Program-made: the position numbers and the translations under genes | Shown: positions 1 through 6,169 of the stretch, piece by piece | Layout: each line of letters starts with the position of its first letter | Numbering within the stretch: the first letter of the stretch is position 1 | Notes under the pieces: model-generated | The model's database searches: none | The model's input: the letters and a program-made list of their open reading frames with translations, nothing else | What the model was told of the DNA's origin: nothing | Origin: Marinosulfonomonas sp. | Lineage (GTDB): Bacteria > Pseudomonadota > Alphaproteobacteria > Rhodobacterales > Rhodobacteraceae | Length of the DNA: 6,472 nt | Direction: 5' to 3' | NCBI GenBank assembly: GCA_026989405.1 | Contig: JALSJL010000022.1 | Span: 1 to 6,472, forward strand

Positions 1-515
1 AACGGGCCTATCAGGCCAGCGGCGGCAAAGCTCTGGTGTCGACGATCGCGCGCCATGTCGAAACCGGACGCAAGGCTGATCTGGATACCGCGCTGCTGTT
101 TCTGACCCGCTATGGGCTCAAGCCGGCTGAGCAGCCCCACGCGTCACCCCCCGCGAACCGGACCGGATCACGGGCGCAATCCAGGCTGCGAGAAGGCACC
201 AGCGCCACGGCCTTGCCGCCGGCCCTCGAACTGATGCGCGCGCGCGGCAAGGAATTGCTGGAGCTGGCGCGCGACAACCAGGACCGCGCCAGCGCGATCC
301 TGGCCCATTGCGTTGCAACCTCCGAGCAGCTTGTCGGGCTGCTGGGCGATATTGATGACGACGCACCCGACGCAGCGCGCCTTTATGAAACCGCGCTGGA
401 CGCGGCCGACATGATCATCCTCATGCAAATGGAAGACGGCATCGGCCCGGCGGCAGACGCGGTTTCGGTCATGCTGCAGTTGCGGCGGGAAATCGAAAGC
501 GAGGTGGCCGCGTGA
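1..515 (+). CDS. C-terminal part of an uncharacterised, mainly helical protein (5' end outside window)
   Basis: The reading frame is open from the left edge (first full codon at base 3) to TGA at 513-515. A GTG at 36 could be read as a start, but it has no Shine-Dalgarno sequence and the codons before it (RAYQASGGKAL) read as normal protein, so I treat the gene as truncated by the window. About 170 residues are visible. The first ~45 look helical. A low-complexity Pro/Ser/Arg/Ala linker follows, and then ~95 residues that look like a helical bundle, starting near LELMRARGKELLELA and ending near QLRREIESEVAA. There is no membrane segment, nucleotide-binding motif or catalytic motif. I do not recognise the family. 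It lies 152 bp upstream of the dynamin gene on the same strand, so it may be a partner of that module, but the gap leaves room for a separate promoter. Confidence 0.7.
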   Translation, partial: RAYQASGGKALVSTIARHVETGRKADLDTALLFLTRYGLKPAEQPHASPPANRTGSRAQSRLREGTSATALPPALELMRARGKELLELARDNQDRASAILAHCVATSEQLVGLLGDIDDDAPDAARLYETALDAADMIILMQMEDGIGPAADAVSVMLQLRREIESEVAA

Positions 516-667
516 ATTGCAATCATTGCGCAAGTTATGGCCAAACCCTTGCCTCAATTTGGCCCGGTTTGAGTCGGCAAATCAACCAATGAGCGCAGTA
601 CGTCCGGTTTGTTTGCAATCCGGCACCAATCCCCGGTCACGACTGCGCCGGAAAATTTGGGTATCGA

Positions 668-2737
668 ATGAACGTGGAAAGCAGCATTTCTGATCCGGTT
701 TCGGCACCTGAAAATGCCGATACGCGCCTTTTGCAAGGAAGCGCGCCCGGTCTTGTCGCGTTTCAGGAAAAGGCCGAGAAACTGAAGGGCGCGCTGGCTC
801 AACTGGCCAAGGTTGGTGACGATCAGGTTCGCGCCAGCGTCGGCCGCCTTACACGCCAGCTTGATGAATTCGAACCCGGCGTCACGATGATCGGCCAGGT
901 CAAGGCCGGCAAGACATCGTTGATCAACGCAATGGTCGGGTGGCCCGATCTGCTGCCGGCCGATGTGAACCCCTGGACCTCGGTGGTGACTTCGCTTCAC
1001 ATGTCACCCAAGCCCGCGCCTACCGGCAACAGCGCAGTGTTTCAGTTTTTTGACGAAGATGAATGGGGCCGCCTTCTGGACAAGGGCGGACGCATCGGCG
1101 AGCTGGCCGACCGCGCCGGCGCCGAGGATGAGCTGGCGGTGGTCCGCCAGCAGATCGAGGACATGCGCGAAAAATCCCGCGCAAGGCTCGGGCGCCGTTT
1201 CGAACTGTTGCTGGGTCAGGAACATGACTACAGCTATTTCGACAAGGACCTGATAGAGCGCTATGTCTGCCTGGGCGACGACTTTGAAGACGATGTGAAC
1301 GTGTCGCGCGACCAGGGCCGATTTGCCGATATCACCAGGGCCGCGGACCTTCATTTTCCCCGGCCCGAATTTGCCACCCGATTGTGCATCCGCGATACGC
1401 CCGGCGTCAACGACACCTTCATGATGCGCGAGCAGATCACCATTCGCGCCATTCGCGGCAGCCGGCATTGCGTGGTGGTCTTGTCCGCGCATCAGGCGCT
1501 GTCGTCCGTCGACATGGCGCTCATCCGGCTGATTTCCAATATCAAATCCCGCGAAGTCGTGATCTTTGTCAACCGGATCGACGAATTGTCCGATCCGGTC
1601 AATCAGGTCGAAGAAATCCGAAACAGCATTCGCGACACCCTGTCGCGACACGAAGGACCGGCGGCTGCCGACATCGTTTTCGGAAGCGCCTACTGGGCGA
1701 ACAAGGCGCTTTCAGGAGACCTCGACTCGCTGTCGCGCGACAGTGCCAGGTCGCTTGTTTCCTGGGCCGAAAAGACACTTGAACCCGGCGCCGCACCGCA
1801 AAGCCCGGCCGAAATGATCTGGGCGCTTTCGGGGGTGCCCGAACTGCTTGCGACTCTCAGCCGGCGGATGGCCGACACCGTGGGCCAGGAAACGATCGAC
1901 AAGGTGGCCCGCAAGGCCATGAACCTTGCCCAGGGCATGCGCGCCTCCAACCGGGTGGTCTACCTGAAACAGAAACCCGACCCCGACGCGCCGCCGCCGG
2001 ACAAGGATGAGATCATTGACCGGCTGGATGCCATCATTCAGTCGGCCCAGAGCCGGCTGGACGACGAATTTCAGGCTCTTGTCGATCAATTTGCTCAAAG
2101 GGTCGACCGCTCCAACCAGAGTTTCGTTGACCGCGCCACGGCCTCACTGATCGCCCATCTGGAAAAATACGGCGAAGGCTCGGTCTGGCAATATGACCCG
2201 GCCGGCCTGCGAGTCCTTCTGCGCTCTGGCTACAAGATTTTCGGAAGCCGCGCGCAAAAGGCCGCAACCGGCGTGTTCGAGACATCCGCCCGAGAACTCA
2301 GTGACCTGTTCGCCTCGGCTTTCGGTGAGCTTGGCCCCGATTTCTCGATTGAGGCCCCATCCGCTCCGCGTGTCCCCCCGCCGGTCTTCCTGGGTCAGAC
2401 CATCGCACTGGATCTGCAGCTCAGCTGGTGGAAAAACTGGTGGCAGAAACGGCGCGGCTATCACAGTTTTGCGTCGGACTTTTCTGCGATGATCATGGCA
2501 GAAACCACGCCAATGGTGGATGAACTGAAGAACGCCCAGGTCGCATCCATCCATCGCGACGCCCGGACTCTGCTGGATGAATTCCTGAACGAGCAACGCG
2601 AGATCCTGCTGGGGGTCTTGCGCAAATCACACGCCAGCGCCGCGGAACTGAAAGAAATGATGGGCGTGCAATCGAGTGAGACGCGCGAAAGCGCTGTCAA
2701 GGACACGCTGAGCACGCTGAACCAGTGCGTGGGTTAG
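668..2737 (+). CDS. Bacterial dynamin-like GTPase (large, with predicted stalk)
   Basis: This 689-residue protein has an N-terminal dynamin-type GTPase domain and a long helical C-terminal half. Visible motifs are G1 GQVKAGKT (76-83), a likely G2 threonine in NPWTSVVT (T104), G3 DTPG (243-246) and G4 NRID (302-305, Arg in place of the usual Lys). About 135 residues separate G2 from G3 and include charged, helix-rich sequence. Residues ~405-560 and 600-689 are predicted helical, as expected for a stalk. A tryptophan-rich basic patch, WWKNWWQKRR (587-596), lies between helical segments and is a candidate membrane-contact tip. Dynamins bind and remodel membranes through GTP-driven self-assembly; the cargo or membrane here is unknown. 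ATG 668 is the only usable start, because an in-frame stop occurs at 590-592 and no other ATG, GTG or TTG lies between. Its Shine-Dalgarno (GGAAAA, 650-655) is weak and distant. The next GTPase gene begins 25 bp downstream. Confidence 0.92.
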   Translation: MNVESSISDPVSAPENADTRLLQGSAPGLVAFQEKAEKLKGALAQLAKVGDDQVRASVGRLTRQLDEFEPGVTMIGQVKAGKTSLINAMVGWPDLLPADVNPWTSVVTSLHMSPKPAPTGNSAVFQFFDEDEWGRLLDKGGRIGELADRAGAEDELAVVRQQIEDMREKSRARLGRRFELLLGQEHDYSYFDKDLIERYVCLGDDFEDDVNVSRDQGRFADITRAADLHFPRPEFATRLCIRDTPGVNDTFMMREQITIRAIRGSRHCVVVLSAHQALSSVDMALIRLISNIKSREVVIFVNRIDELSDPVNQVEEIRNSIRDTLSRHEGPAAADIVFGSAYWANKALSGDLDSLSRDSARSLVSWAEKTLEPGAAPQSPAEMIWALSGVPELLATLSRRMADTVGQETIDKVARKAMNLAQGMRASNRVVYLKQKPDPDAPPPDKDEIIDRLDAIIQSAQSRLDDEFQALVDQFAQRVDRSNQSFVDRATASLIAHLEKYGEGSVWQYDPAGLRVLLRSGYKIFGSRAQKAATGVFETSARELSDLFASAFGELGPDFSIEAPSAPRVPPPVFLGQTIALDLQLSWWKNWWQKRRGYHSFASDFSAMIMAETTPMVDELKNAQVASIHRDARTLLDEFLNEQREILLGVLRKSHASAAELKEMMGVQSSETRESAVKDTLSTLNQCVG

Positions 2738-2762
2738 CAATCTTGGAAAAAGGCAGGCAACA

Positions 2763-3644
2763 ATGACCTATGATCAGGCAGACAATGACGGAAATGACGC
2801 CGCCGCATCGGCACGGCCGGTCTTGGCGATCATGGGTGAATTCAGTGTCGGCAAGAGCACGCTTTGCAATCTTCTGTTGGGGGCAGACCCGCTGCCGGTG
2901 CGCGTGACAGCCACGCAACTGCCGCCGGTCTGGATTTCGCATGGCGACGCGGCCCCCTACCGTGAAACCCTGGACGGAGAGCATGTTCCGATCGATCTAG
3001 AGCGCCTCGATGATATCGAGTTGTCGCAAACCGCGCTGGTGCGCATCTTTCTGGATGCCGACATACTTGAACAGTGCGACCTGATCGACATGCCCGGAAT
3101 TTCGGACCCGAACATGTCGCCCGAGGTCTGGTCCAGTGTCCTGCATCGGGCGCATGGGGTGATCTGGTGCACCCATGCCACGCAGGCCTGGCGTCAAAGC
3201 GAAGCGGCCATCTGGAAAGACGTCCCGCAGGAGGTCAAGGACAACAGCCTGCTGCTGGTGACGCGCATGGACAAGTTGCTGAGCGAACGCGACCGGATGA
3301 AAGTCCTGCGCCGGGTCGAACATGAAACCCGGGGCGCGTTTTCCGGGATGTTCCCGATCTCGTTGACCGAAGCCATCAAGGCAGAATACGACCGCGACCG
3401 CTGGATGGACAGCGGCGCCGAGGAGTTTTCCGAGGAACTGCTCGAACTTCTCAACCGGCTGTCCAGTTCTGACGACACCTCGACCACGCGAGAGTTCTTC
3501 AAGTCTCCGACCGAAGACAGCGAAGGCAAGCCCTATCCTTTGCCCGAAAGTGCTGCACATGTCGCACCGGTTCGCCCCACGAGGGTCCGTGTGGAAGTGA
3601 ACACGCCGCGTCCGGCCCGCTCCGAAACGCCGCAATCGGTTTGA
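2763..3644 (+). CDS. Compact dynamin-type GTPase (GTPase domain only)
   Basis: This 293-residue protein is almost entirely a dynamin-superfamily GTPase domain. G1 is GEFSVGKS (25-32), which has the GEFxxGKS form common in bacterial dynamins. G2 threonines are likely in RVTATQLPPVW (T49/T51). G3 is DMPG (109-112) and G4 is TRMD (167-170), again with Arg for Lys. The domain ends near residue 235 and is followed by ~55 residues of Ser/Thr/Pro-rich, probably disordered tail. There is no long helical stalk, so it is unlikely to polymerise like a full dynamin by itself; it may act with the larger GTPase encoded 25 bp upstream. The start is supported by an AGGCAGG Shine-Dalgarno at 2751-2757. Close spacing on the same strand implies co-transcription. 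The GTPase class is clear from the motifs; the pairing is inferred from context and from known paired bacterial dynamins. Confidence 0.9.
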   Translation: MTYDQADNDGNDAAASARPVLAIMGEFSVGKSTLCNLLLGADPLPVRVTATQLPPVWISHGDAAPYRETLDGEHVPIDLERLDDIELSQTALVRIFLDADILEQCDLIDMPGISDPNMSPEVWSSVLHRAHGVIWCTHATQAWRQSEAAIWKDVPQEVKDNSLLLVTRMDKLLSERDRMKVLRRVEHETRGAFSGMFPISLTEAIKAEYDRDRWMDSGAEEFSEELLELLNRLSSSDDTSTTREFFKSPTEDSEGKPYPLPESAAHVAPVRPTRVRVEVNTPRPARSETPQSV

Positions 3645-3764
3645 TCGCGCCGCGCCTCCCTGGCGGCCTGCGACACCAGCGCGCGCGGGCCTGATCGCCG
3701 GCCACTGCAATTTTCCACTACGCAAACCTGCAGATCATGGGGTATCAAGGATCGTGAGAAGGAA

Positions 3765-4220
3765 ATGTTCTGGCATTTCCAAACGGCATTGGTGGCACCT
3801 GTGAGTTCAACTCCGACGATCAAGGAACGGATCGACAAGCTGCGCGCAGATTTTGCCGGCTGCAGGTCGTTGGCGCTGGCTGACATTTCTTCGGGCACGG
3901 TTCTTTACACAAGTTCAGCGACGCGCCAACCCCAGGAACGTCTGGATGCACTTTGCGCCGCGGCCGCAGGTCTGCTGGGCAAGGATGCCCATACGGCCCC
4001 GAGCGACCAGAGCGGCGGGCCGCGGGCGACGGTCCATGGCCTGAACGAGCAGATCCTGTTTGTCGGCGCGCCATTCGCCGGCTCGGAAGCTCTTTTGGCC
4101 ATATGCGACCTGGACCTGGACGGTGACCGGCTCATGGATCAATGCGCAGCCCTTTTGACACCTGAGGCGCCCGATAGCGATCTGGCGGCGACTTCGCAGG
4201 GGGTGCCTGATGGCCGATGA
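3765..4220 (+). CDS. Small protein with a Roadblock/LC7-like pattern, putative GTPase regulator
   Basis: The 151-residue product has the order of elements expected of a Roadblock/LC7 (profilin-like) domain: a helix (IKERIDKLRADFAG, ~19-32), a strand pair around a turn (SLALADISSGTVLYTS, ~35-50), a helix (QERLDALCAAAAGLLG, ~57-72), further strands (ILFVGAPF and EALLAICDLDL, ~96-118) and a final helix (DRLMDQCAALL). Roadblock proteins in bacteria and archaea bind small GTPases; MglB is the best known. That function would fit a gene directly after two GTPases. This call rests on predicted fold by eye, not on a signature motif, so it is tentative. The start is uncertain: AAGGA at 3759-3763 is only 1 nt from the ATG and another AAGGA at 3747-3751 is 13 nt away. 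GTG codons at 3792 and 3801 are alternatives, and both keep the domain intact. The stop overlaps the next gene by 11 bp. Confidence 0.7.
   Translation: MFWHFQTALVAPVSSTPTIKERIDKLRADFAGCRSLALADISSGTVLYTSSATRQPQERLDALCAAAAGLLGKDAHTAPSDQSGGPRATVHGLNEQILFVGAPFAGSEALLAICDLDLDGDRLMDQCAALLTPEAPDSDLAATSQGVPDGR
4198..4203 (+). promoter_or_regulatory. Ribosome binding site for the gene starting at 4210
   Basis: AGGGGG lies 6 nt before the ATG at 4210, within the last codons of the upstream gene. It supports this start, and with the 11-bp overlap it suggests translational coupling between the Roadblock-like protein and the following protein, probably to keep them in fixed ratio. Confidence 0.6.
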
Positions 4221-5034
4221 ACGCCGCCTGCAGGACAAGCTCCGGTCATTTGCATCCGACGAGGCCGACTCCGGCCGGGATGGACGGCCACTGGCCCCCC
4301 TGGAAAACGGCGGCCATATGGGGGCGGTATTGCGTGAAATCGACGAAACCATCCTTGCGCGTGAATTGTCGTTCACCACGGATGCCGGCCTGACCATGGT
4401 GGTCCTGGCTGCCAACCGCCGCTTGATGACGGTGAAACACATGCCGGATCGGGTCTTGTCCGACATCGGTGACGCTTTGACGGGTGTGCGCTTGAATGAA
4501 GAGGACGAGGCGGTGAAAACCGTTCTGCGCGACGCAATGGAAAAAACCCTGGCGGATGCGCAGTCTGTCCGCGTGAAATCCAGACGGGCACAGCAGGTTG
4601 CGGACGCCTCCGAGATCGGTCTGTCAGCCGCCGGGCTGGCCGTGAAATGGGGGTATGACATATACCCGCTTGCGCCCCCCGACCTGGCCCGGACCCTGAC
4701 GCGTTTTCTGGACGAGGCCCAGAAGATCGCGGACTGTTTGGTTGTTGAGCGGGGCGGCGATGGTTCGGACCGTCACGCAGACAATGCCCGGAGCGCGACG
4801 CTTCAGGAACGGTTGACCGCCGATCTTGGGGCCTCGATTGATCTTCTGGACAAGTGCTTTGAGGGCAACGGCGGCGCACCATACCTGGCGCAGACGCCCG
4901 AAAGCATGGACGGTGCCACCTTGTTTCTGTTGTCCGGGCCGCAGTTGCGCGGGGCCATTCTGGTGCCCCCCGAGAACCGCCACCGCCTGCTGTCCTGTTG
5001 GAATGAGCTGGCCGCAAGCCCGGGCGCCGGGTGA
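4210..5034 (+). CDS. Uncharacterised protein, last gene of the dynamin cluster
   Basis: This is a 274-residue soluble protein that I do not recognise. The N-terminal ~35 residues are charged and probably flexible. Residues ~37-95 pass from a helix (GAVLREIDETILARE) into strand-like sequence (LSFTTDAGLTMVVLAANRRL) and another helix. Residues ~97-180 are mostly helical and contain a short KWGYDIYPLAPPDL segment. A Gly/Asp/Arg-rich linker (~181-194) precedes a C-terminal part (~198-270) with a helix, the strand patterns GATLFLLSGP and GAILVPP, and a final helix. That alternation could be a second profilin-like domain, but this is only an impression. There is no signal peptide, membrane segment or catalytic motif. 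The start overlaps the preceding gene by 11 bp behind a good Shine-Dalgarno, so the two are probably translated together. It converges on the tRNA-Leu gene, 24 bp away. Confidence 0.8.
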   Translation: MADERRLQDKLRSFASDEADSGRDGRPLAPLENGGHMGAVLREIDETILARELSFTTDAGLTMVVLAANRRLMTVKHMPDRVLSDIGDALTGVRLNEEDEAVKTVLRDAMEKTLADAQSVRVKSRRAQQVADASEIGLSAAGLAVKWGYDIYPLAPPDLARTLTRFLDEAQKIADCLVVERGGDGSDRHADNARSATLQERLTADLGASIDLLDKCFEGNGGAPYLAQTPESMDGATLFLLSGPQLRGAILVPPENRHRLLSCWNELAASPGAG

Positions 5035-5058
5035 GCGCCGCCCCCATCTTCCTGATGT

Positions 5059-5144
5059 TGGTGCCCGAGGAGAGACTCGAACTCTCACGCCCGTGAAGGC
5101 GGGGGATTTTGAATCCCCTGCGTCTACCATTCCGCCACTCGGGC
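5059..5144 (-). tRNA. tRNA-Leu, anticodon CAA
   Basis: Read on the minus strand, this is a complete class II tRNA. The acceptor stem pairs GCCCGAG (5138-5144) with CUCGGGC (5063-5069). The anticodon stem is GGGGA/UCCCC with loop UUCAAAA, giving anticodon CAA (plus-strand positions 5109-5111), which reads UUG leucine codons. A 15-nt long variable arm (5087-5101) forms a CGCC/GGCG stem, as expected for tRNA-Leu. The T stem is GAGAG/CUCUC with loop UUCGAGU. The discriminator is A (5062) and the CCA end is encoded (5059-5061). The mature body without CCA is 5062-5144, 83 nt. It starts 65 bp after the stop codon of the metallopeptidase gene on the same strand, so read-through transcription is possible. 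Confidence 0.97.
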
Positions 5145-5209
5145 AACCGGCCAATGGTCTAACCTCGCGTCCTTCGGGCGTCCAGCAGAAATTGACCGTT
5201 GTGCGGCGC

Positions 5210-6064
5210 CTAAAGCCGATCGGTTCCGAAGGTATCGCAATCGCCAATGCGTCCGCTTTCGAAACCGATGGCGAACCACCTTTGCCGCTGCTCGGAAGTG
5301 CCGTGGGTGAAGGTGTGCGGCATCGGTCGACGCCCGGCATTGCGCTGCAACGTATCGTCGCCGATCTGTTTGGCGGCATTCATCGCTTCGGCGATATCGC
5401 CGGGTTCAAGACTGCCGAACCTGGCCTGTGCATGGCGCGCCCAGAGCCCGGAATAGCAATCGGCCTGCAGTTCGATTCGCACAGAGACCGCGTTGCTTTC
5501 CGCTTTCGGCAGTTGCGCGCGAATGCGGTTGGCCTGCTCCAGAATGCCAATCTGGTTCTGCACATGGTGGGCAACTTCATGGGCCACGACATAGGCAGCC
5601 GCAAAATCGCCCTTGGCCCCCATACGCCGGCTCAGGGTGGTGAAAAAGTCGGTGTCGAGATAGACCTTTCGGTCGACCGGGCAGTAAAATGGCCCCGTCG
5701 CCCCGTTTGCCCCCCCGCAGGGTGAGTTGGTCGCGGTCTTGAACAGAACAAGGGTCGGCTTTTCATAACTTTCGCCGACCTGTTCCTGGAAAACCTGCGA
5801 CCAGACGTCTTCGGTATCGGCCAGAACCACCGAAACGAACTTGCCGGCCTGTTCATCGGCCGGCGTGATTTCCACATTGCCCGCCCCCGGCTGCAGGAGC
5901 CCCCCGCCGCTACCTTGGAGAAATGGCGAGACATCGACCCCGAGAAACATGCCCAGGCCGAGGACGACCAGCAACCCGACAATTCCGAGACCACCGGCCC
6001 TGGCCGATCCCGTGCGACGACGATCCTCGATGTTTCGGCTTCCCCGCCGCCCTTGCCATTTCAT
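5210..6064 (-). CDS. ypfJ: YpfJ-family neutral zinc metallopeptidase, membrane-anchored
   Basis: The product is 284 residues from the chosen start, close to the usual length of YpfJ-type putative neutral zinc metallopeptidases. The N-terminus MKWQGRRGSRNIEDRRR is typical of the family. A single hydrophobic segment follows (~24-42, GLGIVGLLVVLGLGMFLG), so the catalytic part is probably outside the cytoplasmic membrane. Zinc-binding HEVAH is at 162-166 and the likely third ligand is Glu198 in ELQADCYSGLWA. Conserved FYCPVDRKVYLD lies at ~126-137 and FTHGTSEQR at ~252-260. A longer reading from 6094 is possible, but only the ATG at 6064 has a well-placed Shine-Dalgarno and gives the family N-terminus. 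The physiological substrate of this family is not established. The stop is TAG at 5210-5212. Confidence 0.93.
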   Translation of the reverse strand: MKWQGRRGSRNIEDRRRTGSARAGGLGIVGLLVVLGLGMFLGVDVSPFLQGSGGGLLQPGAGNVEITPADEQAGKFVSVVLADTEDVWSQVFQEQVGESYEKPTLVLFKTATNSPCGGANGATGPFYCPVDRKVYLDTDFFTTLSRRMGAKGDFAAAYVVAHEVAHHVQNQIGILEQANRIRAQLPKAESNAVSVRIELQADCYSGLWARHAQARFGSLEPGDIAEAMNAAKQIGDDTLQRNAGRRPMPHTFTHGTSEQRQRWFAIGFESGRIGDCDTFGTDRL

Positions 6065-6072
6065 TGCCCACA

Positions 6073-6077
6073 TCCTT
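6073..6077 (-). promoter_or_regulatory. Ribosome binding site deciding the metallopeptidase start
   Basis: On the minus strand this is AAGGA, 8 nt before the ATG at 6064. An upstream in-frame ATG at 6073 overlaps this site and the one at 6094 has no comparable site, so the shorter start is preferred. Confidence 0.6.
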
Positions 6078-6119
6078 TCCCATACGATAACCAAACAGCA
6101 CCATTTTTCATTCTATAGC

Positions 6120-6148
6120 TTGACGCACATCCGATTGCATGTCGTAAA
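6120..6148 (+). promoter_or_regulatory. Possible sigma-70-type promoter for the YqaA gene
   Basis: TTGACG at 6120-6125 is a good -35 match. With a 17-bp spacer the -10 position is CGTAAA (6143-6148), a poor match. It lies 21 bp before the ATG at 6170 in the region between two divergent genes, where a promoter is expected. On the opposite strand, TATAGA (plus 6112-6117) could be the -10 element for the metallopeptidase gene, but no clear -35 accompanies it. The assignment is by eye only. Confidence 0.35.
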
Positions 6149-6169
6149 GCCAAAAAAGGGCAGTGTGAC

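Noticed and set aside
997..1651. Minus-strand open frame of 215 codons within the dynamin gene
   Set aside because: It is fully antisense to the GTPase domain, which has unmistakable G1, G3 and G4 motifs on the plus strand.
3645..3764. Terminator or extra small gene in the 120-bp gap before the Roadblock-like gene
   Set aside because: There is GC-rich sequence but no clear stem with a T-tract, and no small open frame with a convincing ribosome site.
5023..5039. GGCGC/GCGCC hairpin spanning the stop codon of the 274-aa protein gene as a terminator
   Set aside because: The stem is only 5 bp and no T-run follows on either strand.
5035..5144. tRNA-Leu as an integration site, making the dynamin cluster a genomic island
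   Set aside because: The tRNA 3' end does face the cluster, but I see no integrase, no repeated tRNA end within the window and no change in base composition.
4373..5379. Two long minus-strand open frames (4373-5146 and 4624-5379) running through the tRNA
   Set aside because: They cross the tRNA-Leu gene and are antisense to the 274-aa protein gene. Their sequence is low-complexity Arg/Pro/Ser-rich, as expected of shadow frames in GC-rich DNA.
4826..5725. Open frame of 299 codons on the plus strand with an ARGETRTLTPVKAGDFESPAS-type stretch
   Set aside because: It is antisense to the tRNA-Leu and to the metallopeptidase. The stretch is the familiar false translation of a reversed tRNA-Leu gene.
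6065..6094. Longer metallopeptidase N-terminus starting at 6094
   Set aside because: The extra ten residues do not fit the family N-terminus, and the well-placed Shine-Dalgarno sequence serves the ATG at 6064.
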